Source of the DNA: Plutella xylostella
Taxonomy: Eukaryota > Arthropoda > Insecta > Lepidoptera > Plutellidae
Direction: 5' to 3'
Length of the DNA stretch: 64,000 bases
Assembly: GCF_932276165.1 (NCBI RefSeq)
Contig: NC_064001.1
Span: 7,137,501-7,201,500, forward strand
How positions within the stretch are numbered: position 1 is the first letter of the stretch; every line of letters begins with the position of its first letter. Shown piece by piece: positions 12,562 to 23,500 of the stretch. Position numbers and translations under genes: made by a program. The notes below the pieces were generated by a model. The model was not told the origin of the DNA, made no database searches, and saw nothing but the letters and a program-made list of their open reading frames with translations.

Positions 12562-12593
12562 TATAAAAAGGTCTCATATCCAAAATCCTCAGT
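12562..12593 (+). promoter_or_regulatory. TATA box and TCAGT initiator of the glycine-rich gene
   Basis: TATAAAA at 12562-12568 is followed by the arthropod initiator TCAGT at 12589-12593. The initiator A lies 29 bp after the first TATA base, the canonical spacing. The predicted start of transcription near 12591 gives a 5' leader of about 277 nt without need of another exon. A palindromic element ends only 59 bp upstream of the TATA box. Confidence 0.75.
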
Positions 12594-12867
12594 ACCTACA
12601 ACCTACGTCACACGAAAGAGTTCATAGGTAGGTCTCATAAACCAAGGCTTCACGCTCCGCCAGCCACCACTCATGGCAACCAGCAAGAAGACAGCGTAAA
12701 AACCAAGTACCAACATCGGATATAGTCTGATCTTGAACACCGAACAATATAAGCGCGCAGATCACAATCTCCACACCAATCCATACTCGGGTTTCGCAAG
12801 AGAACCAACTGGTTACCATATCTCGGAGAAGTTGTGAATTAAATAAACCGCGAGAATTAAAAGTAAA

Positions 12868-15560
12868 ATGAATACTTTGGTGAGTATGATAAAACAATAA
12901 TCCGGTTAATTCGAGAGTGAAATTACGTGAAGTGTCCCGTTAAATTATTCGAATATTAATTAAACAGTTTATTACATGCGATTATAATCGTGATACTGGC
13001 TGTAAACACGTGAATGTGATTAATTATATTTTAAAAGAGGGTATTTCTCTTGTGTGTGGCTCAATCGTGTGGAACCGTGTGTTTGTACACATTACGTTCA
13101 ACCTCCCCCATAACTGGATTAGATCCTGCTGCTACTGTGCCACCATCGAACATTAGCAATCATCAATCCAGCAGGTCTGCCGATCTGTCAGATACGTACA
13201 AGTTACGGAAGCCCTGCTATGATTTTTTTATTGCTACTGTATCTAATGGTGCGGTAGCAGAAAGATACCAACAACTGTTTTGTTAGTGCAAATAAAATTA
13301 ATGAACATAAACAAACCAGTATATTTTCTGTTTTAGAAATTAATCCTTATATCGTGCGCACTGGCAGTCAGTGCGGCGCAGAGGATCGATGAGACCAGCA
13401 GTGACCTGGCCTCTCACCGGCGCTCCGGCGGCGGCTACGGGCTTCTCAGGCCCGGATACCAAGGGGGCTACAACCAAGGGGGCTACAACCAAGGGGGTTA
13501 CAACCAAGGTTACAACCAAGGAGGATACAACCAAGGGTACCCAGGCGGGTACAACCAGGGCGGTTTCGGAGGCGGTTACCCCGGTGGTTACCAAGGCGGC
13601 TACGGCGGGAACCAAGGTTACGGTGGATACCAAGGAGGGTACGGCGGTTACCAAGGTTACAACCAAGGGGGTTACGGCGGCGTCGGCGGGGGTTACCCCG
13701 GCTATGGAGGTGAGGATGGTAATGTCATGCGCACTTTTATTAATGCTTGCTGTAAATGGTTCGCTTTAATTTTTCATTGAGACTGAGTTTACATCCCTTT
13801 CATTATTAAACTATGTTTTTTAATGCGCCAAAGATAATTTAGTCAAAATTATTGAAAATAATCCTTCACTACAACTTTTCATTCCAAATATTGTGATACA
13901 GAAAATTCAAATAATTTTAATTTATATTTAAATTGAAATCGATAAGCACGTGATCCTTTTCCTGTCTTATAGTAGTTATAATAATTGCATACGTAGTACT
14001 TAATAATCAATAACATCATTCCTGTACATAGCATAATCCCTCATTTCTCATGTAACGATAGAACTTGTGTGAATATTATAAAATTATACAAATGCAGTTT
14101 AAATATAAATAGTTGGTAAGCAGTAGGCATACCTTATTGTACTAAAGGAGATGTTTTATGCATAGGGGTTTACCCAGGCGGTTACCCGGGCGGATATACA
14201 GGGGGTTTCGGAGGAGCCGGATACCCGGGTTACGGAGGTTTGTAAATATACAACCAAAATACACAAACTAACCTGGCGGCATAAACTAGCATGTTAGCAC
14301 ACGCGGCAAAATAATTACAATATTATACGACAGTTTTACACCTTCCTTCCTCCAAACAATGACATCTAAAATTAGCATTATTACAATAACCTGAATAAAT
14401 TAAACCGGAGTACTAACATAATTATCAGGTTTTATGATAATTTCTCACGTAAAAAACTTATTCGGGTACTTACAGTTAGGTATGCACACAAGACTTACAA
14501 CTTAATTAATTAAGACATGTAGTAGGTACATGGGTTTTGATCTTCTAATTAGCCAATTCGCATTTTTTCCATAAGTTTAAAAATAAGAGAAGATTAAGAA
14601 TAATCATGCATGTTACTTACATTAGATATTTATAAGGATTTCAGTTTTAACCAATCATAACTTTTAGGTGCTGCAGAAATCTACATAGGGTAGTTAATTT
14701 AACTACAGTAAACAATCATCAATTCACTAATTTGGCTCTGCTATTATGGGTTAGATATATTATATTGTATGCGACAACCATTATTAAGTTACCTTGTTAG
14801 GGATAACTCATAGTTTCCTAAGCGAGAGGTATATTGAGTTCGTTCGTAGTTAGTTTCATCGACTCCAGTGGCATAAAGTTACTGAGGGAAGAAACCACTT
14901 CAGCGCGCAGCAATGCAGAACGATTTTACTATCGCATTCTTCTGACAATCATCCATGGCGGGTCTTATAATTTGGTCTCACTATAAAGCATGCTAACATG
15001 TATGTAGGTTAGTCCATCTATAAAGTCATGAAAATGTAATGGATTCTAACTTATTGGCGGTATTTAATTTATTTATTTAATCGATGGTTACCTTTATTTA
15101 CTCACAAATCTGTTATAAGCAGATTATCAAACAGTATTTTATTTTTAACATTATGTATTTAAGAACAAGTTAGTAGCTGACAATGACTGAAGTCTTCACA
15201 AATTCCCACTCTTTATTTTCATGGCTTTATGTGGACTGTACCTACCTATGTATTTAAGAACAAGTTAGTAACTGACAATGACTAACGACTTTACAAAATC
15301 GCACTCATTATTTTCATGTCTTTATAGATGGACTCTACTATCTTTTCTCCCTTTCAGGATACCGCCCTAACTACCGTCCGGGTGTGACTGGGGCCAACTT
15401 CGGTTACCCGGGATACCGACCAGGGTACAATCAGGGCAGACCAGGAGGCTACCAGCCCCAGGGCAACTACTTCGGAGGCTACGGCGATGGCTACAACGAC
15501 AACTACAGGCTACTCGGCAGAAAAGTCGGCGAAAAGAAGGCCGATTCCGAAGAGGCGTAG
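12868..15560 (+). CDS. Secreted Gly/Tyr/Gln/Asn-rich structural protein (4 exons)
   Basis: Exons 12868-12879, 13337-13709, 14166-14237 and 15358-15560 all have GT/AG borders and keep phase, giving 219 residues. Exon 1 encodes only MNTL; joined to exon 2 it makes a signal peptide (MNTLKLILISCALAVSA, about 17 residues). Then comes a short polar stretch (AQRIDETSSD...) followed by tandem Gly-Tyr-Asn-Gln units (QGGYNQGGYNQ, GGYPGGY) through exons 2 and 3. Exon 4 is Gly/Tyr/Pro-rich and ends in a charged tail (LLGRKVGEKKADSEEA). No cysteines follow the signal peptide and no chitin-binding R&R motif is visible. The composition fits secreted glycine-rich cuticle, eggshell or silk-like matrix proteins; the exact class is inference. 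TATA/Inr lie 280-310 bp upstream and AATAAA lies 53 bp after the stop. An open frame overlapping exon 2 in another frame is a shadow of the repeats. Confidence 0.88.
15151..15342 (+). repeat. Tandem ~96-bp duplication in intron 3 of the glycine-rich gene
   Basis: Two adjacent copies share tatgtatttaagaacaagtt at their start, then a similar 'gacaatgact' core and 'ttttcatg(g/t)ctttat' end. The copies differ by scattered substitutions. No coding frame is kept; this is intronic. Confidence 0.7.
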
Positions 15561-15612
15561 GCTCGAATGTTGCTGTTGCTCGAATTTAATTATGATCTGA
15601 CTGTTATTGTTG

Positions 15613-15618
15613 AATAAA
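15613..15618 (+). terminator. Polyadenylation signal of the glycine-rich gene
   Basis: AATAAA lies 53 bp after the TAG stop, in AT-rich sequence with a T-rich stretch about 25 bp further on. Confidence 0.75.
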
Positions 15619-15639
15619 ATTTTTAAAGTAATTAGTTAA

Positions 15640-17400
15640 TTGTTTTTTGTTGCGTTTGTCTTCTTGTGATTCAGTAACAAGCCAATTAGACGTGGGTCGC
15701 GAGACCTACCTTCTGCGGAGATTTTATACATATAATTAAGTATGCAAAGAAAATACTTCATTCAAGATAAATTGTATTAACTTAATTTATTAACATTTCA
15801 TTTATATTACAAACATACAATTAAAATATCAACTTAAATTATAAATAACTTCAAGACAACAAAAGTAAATTTTACGATAATTAATAATAATTAAATACGG
15901 AATACTTATTCTTCTGTGTACGAATCAAGAATATTGCCCCAACAAACATTTTACCCTCAGTTACAGCTATTTTTATAACTTTAACCTGTATAAGTGTGTT
16001 ATAATTATCTCAGTTCTAACATAAAGCGATAAAGATGAGTTAAAAAATGAAATTAGTGTTAACAGCAGGTTTAAGTGTTAACAATAAATAAATAAATAAG
16101 TGTTAAAATGGTATTAGTCAAAGCAATTATAATTAAGATGTTATAGGTTTAAACTGTTTCTAGAACCTTAAGCTATACAAGAGTGCTCACTGACACTTGT
16201 TAACACTTATGGTTGTTAAGTGGTTTCCTTTAATACTCATATAAATCTTTAGGTGTCATATTGACTTTAGGCTGCAGTAATTGGTTATAAAAGAGATTTT
16301 GTTAAGAGTTCAGTAAGACAAGATTCTTACAGTGTTGGAAAACTCAACAATGCAGTTTTAATCTTTAAGGTTAACTTAACTTACGCTTATTGCGTTTGGC
16401 AAGTAGACTGTAAAAGTAACGGTGTTAAGCAAGACAGTGCGGATTGACTAAGACTGCATAATACCCTTGGCTAAGGGTGTTCTATTTCAAAAAGTGTAAT
16501 AGATGACTTAGGTGAGTCTATATGTCTTAAATGTAAGTTCGCCATTTGCATTGGCGACCTAACCTATAAATTGCAGGGATAAACAATATTTTGCTTTAAA
16601 ATACTTACTTATTTATGTGAATTTTGTCATTCCAGTCATGCCAATCGATTTATGAAACTAATGGACATACAGTAAGGATACAAAAAAATACAAAATTGAG
16701 TCGTCTATTTTATATTTACTTATGTTTCATTTGAAATCCTTAATAAATTCGGAGCGCATTAAAATTGAGGTGGAAAATATGGTATACATTACAGTAAAAT
16801 TACAATGGCATATTATTTTCAATTCACAAAACATGTTAAGTATAGTTAATATATTATATTTACTGTTATTTAGTATTAATCAATACTGTCACTCTAATAC
16901 TGGAGCGTATGATTGCTGTTGACACTATTATTTTCAAAGACATACATCTTGTATGGTAAAAGTGTATTCGAAAAACGGTAACATACTCACTTAACCCTTT
17001 TTTAACTAACAAATAAGAGTCAGGGAGTCAAATAACCATTCTACAACCACAACTATACCGGTAAAAGTTCTAGCTGAGAGTGATTAAACGCTCTTCAATA
17101 GCAACTTTAGCACTTCAATGACACCGTACTACAGGCTTTCTATAACTTAAACACTTCAATGACACCGTTTTACAGACTTTCTAAAGCCTTTACTCTCAAA
17201 ATCGTGGGCCTCTTTCGTGGTTATAAGTGAGTTAGAGCACTCTCCTACACTCTTATACAGCTATGTCTTAACACTTTAATTTTCGAATGGAACCATTATA
17301 CAAGTTATATGAGAGTTTTTTTAACGCTACTATGTTAGTTGGGGCCGTATTGCCGACTCTAGTCGATATTAATTCGATAGGCGGTTCACTGGAGTTTGTA
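15640..17400. other. Intergenic AT-rich stretch between the convergent glycine-rich gene and COG1
   Basis: No gene seen. A ~45-bp tandem duplication containing CACTTCAATGACACCGT lies at about 17110-17190. Confidence 0.5.
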
Positions 17401-17405
17401 TGCGT

Positions 17406-17411
17406 TTTATT
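17406..17411 (-). terminator. Candidate polyadenylation signal of COG1
   Basis: AATAAA on the minus strand (TTTATT on plus) lies about 125 bp after the COG1 stop. It is the first such hexamer I see downstream. Confidence 0.45.
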
Positions 17412-17535
17412 AGTTTCTAACGTTACTGACAGGTGCGCTGATCAAGATGTCATACAAATTGCTATCGAATTAACTATCGCTTAGATCCGACAATAATCGT
17501 GATTGGGACACTCGGTGCGTGCAGCTGTTATTGTT

Positions 17536-20500
17536 CTAAGATCCGCTGAACCAGTCGCTGGTCATAGAGAAGAAAGAGGCGGCGCCGGACCGCGCTGCCG
17601 CCAAGTTTATGGGCAAGGAGTTCGACATCAAATCGGAAATTTCCGACTTCGCCGCCTTGTTAGGACTGGCTGACACTTGCGGTTTCTTCTTTTGCTGGAA
17701 AACAAAATTAATGTTCTATTGTTTAAATTCCATTTATGAAGATATGGTTGTATTATTTATAAGGTTCGGGTCAGTAAGTTGCGATTTCAAAAGTAGGCAT
17801 TCAAATTCAAATTATAAGGTACTTGCATGCTTGCATCAAGGCATGCTGAATGCTTATATGTTAAAAACAGGGTTTATACCGGAGACATTAGTACCAAACA
17901 CATTATAACGATTAAAGTTATTTTAACTCTTAATTCCATGCCGTAATTATTATTACTTATAAAATTAATGGGTATTCGCGAGTTATATTTAGTACCAACT
18001 ACAGAGAGGTTTAGACTGGCAATAAACTCACTGAAAATCTTCCATATTTTTGCCATTCCTACCTGGCACAAGTAGCCTTTTGCTATTTTTTATTGATAGT
18101 CTAAACCCTGTATTAGAAGTACATATATTATGATAAAAAAAAAATTAGCACATTTTCACATAGAACCATTACCCCTCTTTGAGAGTAGGAAGGCATGTTG
18201 TGGCTGTGGTAAAAAATATAAATTATTAACTGTACGACAAATTACGTCTAATATTTAGGGTCTGTTCCACAATGTCTGGTTAGTGGCTACCTGACGGATA
18301 AAATACATACTGTCACTTTCTGTTATTATTTTTTAGACAGTGACAGCATGTATTTTATCCGACAGGTAGCGACTAACCAGACATTGTGGAACAGGGGCTT
18401 AGTATCATAAATGTCTTTGAAAATATAGACAGAAGACAGATAACGATGTAACGTAAATTACTAATTATAAATAACACAATCTTATCTTTATATTTTGTTA
18501 ACCTGAAATAAAAATTTGATGGGCGTGATCGCAGATAATAGTAAAAAAACAAAATTCAGTTTAATTAAAATTATTCAAATTAATTGAAAAAAGGCGACGC
18601 GCGCGTCTTGCCATCGCTCGGTGCCACTCGCCTAGGTTGTTCGAGTATGGTAACCTCATTTGACGTAGCTTGTCACCACTTGCCTTGCGTATCGCTTGAC
18701 TTACCTCTATGTTAAAAAGAACTACCTATATCACTACAAACCCACCTGTTCAGCCCTAACAGCCAGTGGCGCCGCGACCGGCAGCAGCGAGAACCAAGGC
18801 CTCGTCGCGCCCGCGCCCGCCAGCAGTGCGGGTGACGCGCCGCCAGGGGGCGCCGCTGAGCCGAGTACGCCGGAGAGTTGGTTGTGCTGGAGGATGAGGC
18901 TGCCTAGGAGCGTCTGTGGGAGGACAGATGGGTTTAAATACAGGGTATAATATAAGAGGTAGTAATTTATTTGTTTATACAGACACATTGTAACATATCA
19001 GGTACACAAAAACCCAAGTAGTTACAATAATATTAACTCTCTTTCATACTTCTCTTTAAAATTTCCTTACATACATTAATCTAAGATTCTTGTAAGTTGA
19101 GAGGAAGTGACTCAGCTGGTTCCAACATGGGTCCGTTATCGACGTCGTTTAGTGAGCGTACCGCTAATTACAGCGCCATATTTAAAGCAAATCGCGATAT
19201 AGTGATGTCTATCTACGTCGACAACAGAGTCTGTGGAAAAAAAGGAGAGTCCACATACCCGTGCAGCGGGGACTGCTCTTTTTCGACAACTTCAGCAAAT
19301 TCCACCTTACAATACTTGACTTCCGACTACTTTTCGGTGAATTAATAAATTCAGTATGCTACTTTTCTATGTGAAAAGATATTTTGGTTTTATCTCACCT
19401 GAACTCTTTGCACCGATCTCTTCAAATTGGTCTGAATGTACGGATAGAACACGTCATAGTCAAACGGATCGATTTTCTGTCTCAAATACTCGCATATCTC
19501 ATGAGAAAACTCCATACATTGTTTATTCTCTCTTGGCACTAGCAAAAACGTCAGATGTCTCACATCCATTAACAATTGAAGCGCGCAACGCTGATTTATA
19601 TCCTTCTCGCTCTTTCTTATGACTTTATTGTAGTGTTCGAAAGTGATGTCGGCTACTTTGTCTACGAAGCTTGCGTGTATTTCTGTGGGTAGCGTGTGCG
19701 GTACTATTTCGTCTAGTATACGACTGGTGGCGTATAGGTATTCTTGTAGTTTAAGGGAGGGTCCTGAAGGCACTTTTATTGATGTTTCTATGGCGTTGCC
19801 TTCGTCGTCTTTCTCTTCGATCTTGATGACATCCCATTGCTGGAAAAAATAACCAAGAAGTATTAAACAGAAATTCCAAATTGGCGCAAAGTCAAAATCA
19901 TAAACTTAATTTACCTAGTAAATTTTTAACTTACCATCATCAAATAATCGATGTTAGCCTCCAATGTAAACTCTTGAGGCAATCCTTTTGTCAAATCAGT
20001 GACCCTCTTCATTGCAATATCGACCCAGTTACCCCAGCAATAGAGACAACATTCCTTTAACTTGGCACACATGTCATTCCATCGCTTTATCGAATCATTG
20101 TCGATACTTGAATAGGATTGGCTATCGGTTGTAATATAGCACTTATGTAAATGAGGCACAAGGTTGGGAATGGCTTGTGTGAACCGCGCCGTGTAGATTG
20201 CAGTTGTTTTCTGTTGTAATTCGGATTGGAGTGTTGATTCGTCGAAGCACGCCTTTATGTATTGAAGAATGCTGAAAAAAATATGAAATTAGACAAAACC
20301 CACAATGACTTATCCAAGGTTTGTGTATGCGAAGATTTTGCTATAATATGTAGAAACACTAGAAACACTTATATCGATCTCACCTATGAACAATTTTATC
20401 CGACACTTGTCTAAGATAATCTTGCACCACCGTTTTATCACTGTAGACTTGTTCCACTTCTCCGTCGTCTTCGTACGAGAATAACTTGTCTGTACTTGTT

Positions 20501-23500
20501 CTCTTATCATTGTGTAAATACACCTTTAGGTCTTCGAGCAACTTTTGTAGTTCAGTATCAAGCGACAGACAAAGTTTCTCGAGCGATTTCGTGTAGCCTC
20601 GGTCTTGAAGCCACATACCTATAAAAACAAATACATTAAAAACATGAATGAATCATCTTGTACCACTAAACTAATATTTAAGTCTTATATTTTAGCGACT
20701 TCATTCATAAATATACTAAAGAGAAGTGGGCCTAAGTGAGAGCCTTGGGGAACACCAGTCAAATGTTTACCTTTCATAAGAGAGTTCATGACTTTCACCA
20801 CATCCCCTCTAGTCTCAATCACAGTATCCCCAATGAGGTCTTTCCACACAAACCAGTTGATATCAGCTTCTTTTTCAACCTCATTATCCGCCGATACGCT
20901 GGTCAGGTCCACCAACATTTGTGTCTTGAACGAGTCATAGAGTTTGTCCCATCTGTTGTCTATGATATCTTTGACGCGATTGGTCAGGAGAGGTTGGAAA
21001 TAGTGGCACCATACGTGAACTTCAGGGATCCCCAGTGATGAGCAAATCACTGACCAGTTTTCGGGTGTATCTGTAATAAATAGATTGGTGATTTACATAA
21101 GTTGTCAAGGGGGGTTTCATATTGTAATAGATTATGGGGAAAGATAAATGTCTTTGCCTTAGTTACATCCAGTAGATCCCTAAAAAGAGAATACAGCCAC
21201 ATACCAACTTTAAACGCAGCTTCCCTAATCTCATGCAGCACTCTGACTCTGGTGACGTTTTGCAGAAGATTCTTCACATTTTCGTTCATGTACGATTGTA
21301 TCCACTCGCTCCATTTCTGCACAAATTGAGTTATGACTTCCTTGTCCAATGGCTGTATCTCCTTATTAGATGATAATCTGCAAATTGAAGCATATTTGTT
21401 ACTACCAACATCTCCTTTGCTATGTATTGATCATTTTATATCTCTTTACATTCATTCACTGATCCCTGATTTAAACTAACTGGACATTTCATAGAAAACG
21501 ACACAAGTTGTTTATTATATTATGTATATGCAAGATATATCTTGGAAATAGGGGAACACCCAAATATTCTGAAAAACTTTTTTCCGAATTTGATAACCCC
21601 GAATATGTAATTTACAAAATATTGCAATACCGATTTTTTAAAATACCGAATTATAATAATCACGAAAATTATAATTTCGAATATTATAATCACGAATATT
21701 GTTATTACGATTGTTAAATATACGAATGTTAAAAAATACGATTACTTAAATATACGAAAAATAAAATACCGATTTATTATAATCACGAAAAAGTCAAATC
21801 CCGATCGGAAATATGATAATTCGTGATTTTGACAAAAAAACATAAACGTCTTTAAAACTTTAGAACCAAAACCAAAAGATAGGTGCGACGACGAGCAAAG
21901 CGAGGAGGAGCGTGTTAGGTGCACATAGATATCGAAAAACAAAGCGGAGCGCAGCGAAGCGGAGCGGAGCGCAGCGAAGCGGAGCGGAGCGCAGCGTAGC
22001 GGAGCGGAGCGTTTCAAATATAGAGCAAAACAATTGTTAGGATTTTTATGGTGTTTAAACTTAAAAACCTTAGGACCTAAACCTAAAGATAGGTGCGACG
22101 ACGAGCAAAGCGAGGAGGAGCGTGTTAGGTGCACATAGATATCGAAAAACAAAGCGGAGCGCAGCGAAGCGGAGCGGAGCGTTTCAAATATAGAGCAAAA
22201 CAATTGCTAGGATTTTTATGGTGTTTTAACTTAAAAACCTTAGGACTTAAACCTAAAGATTAGTGTTGCCACGAATAGTGATTTGGCCGAATACCGAATA
22301 CCGAATATTCGGCCGGCGCTCTCAGCCGAATACCGAATATTCGGCCACCGAATATTCGGCAGGTGATCTAGTATTTCAATAACTTGAAATTTTATTTAAA
22401 GAATGTTCTTCTTAAGACCATCGTATACCACTTGCTCGTCCATACAAAAAGAGAAAACGTTTTACTACTACTAAATATTATCCAATCTCCATGATTTTTT
22501 TGTATGTTGTTGAGACAAGGAATAACTAGGTTTATAGCTTTTTCTTTTTTCTAAATTTTCTATAGATTCAAACTTATAGGCACCTCAAATAACGTAATTT
22601 TTGTGATAAAAACTTTGTTGAATCAAACCGTTTGTTGGACAATAACAATATATATATATATATATATATATATTTCTTTTAAAGCAAAAGCTATAAACCT
22701 AATTTATATTATGCTGAAGCGATTGACATCAAAATCAAAGAGATTGGTTGATATTTAATTAGTGTAAAAAGTTTTCTCCGGAAACCAGAATTTCATCAAG
22801 AAAAGTACCTATTATCAGTCGCTAGCTGCAGTGCATCTCTATCGCACCCGTGCCCGGGGCATGAGAGTACAAGCGATAGAAAATGTTTTCCTAAATACCT
22901 ATTTCGCTAGAATCGCGAAGGTATACTCTCCTTTTTATCTTACGGCAGATCCGTACAACTGGTGGTAAACCAACTCTAATCAGTAGCAGAACCTTATATA
23001 TTATGTTAAAAAATACCTGTGTCTCAGTAGCAGGTATCGTATATTTTATGAAGAAAAGTGCCACCGTCTCTCACGAACAAATGCCGATAAACTTGTCTTT
23101 ATTCATCACAATTTGCCTTTAATTAATTTTAAATATAAAAAATACTGATGTTGTATTCAGGTTTTCGTAATTAATGATTGTTTGATAGTGAAATGTTACG
23201 TTAATCGTATTGTTTTTTTATTCCCTTTTGTAAGATATTTTCTACTTTTTTAAGTATTCGGTATTCGGCCGAATACTACTTACTATTCGGCCGAATACCG
23301 AATACTGAAAAAACTGGCCGAATAGGCCGAATACCGAATACTTGCCGAATATTCATGGCATCTCTACTAAAGATAGGTGCGACGACGAGCAAAGCGAGGA
23401 GGAGCGTGTTATTTATTTATTTATTTATTTATGCTTTTATTGCACAATTTACAAAAGTAGTTGTACAATGAGGTGGACTTAATGCTAAGAGCATTCTCTA

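Noticed and set aside
12622..12897. Minus-strand 91-codon frame
   Set aside because: Lies over the 5' leader and first exon of the glycine-rich gene on the opposite strand; no recognisable domain or promoter.
13371..13769. Plus-strand 132-codon Thr/Gly-rich frame and a minus-strand 108-codon frame
   Set aside because: Shadows of the repetitive exon 2 of the glycine-rich gene in other frames; only the signal-peptide-linked frame splices cleanly.
17609..17908. Plus-strand open frame of 99 codons
   Set aside because: It is the complement of the last COG1 exon (17536-17694) plus intron; the minus-strand exon has a correct acceptor, phase and stop.
21742..22203. Minus-strand 153-codon frame rich in RSASLRSA
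   Set aside because: Translation of the AGCGGAGCG array inside a transposon; low complexity and no start context.
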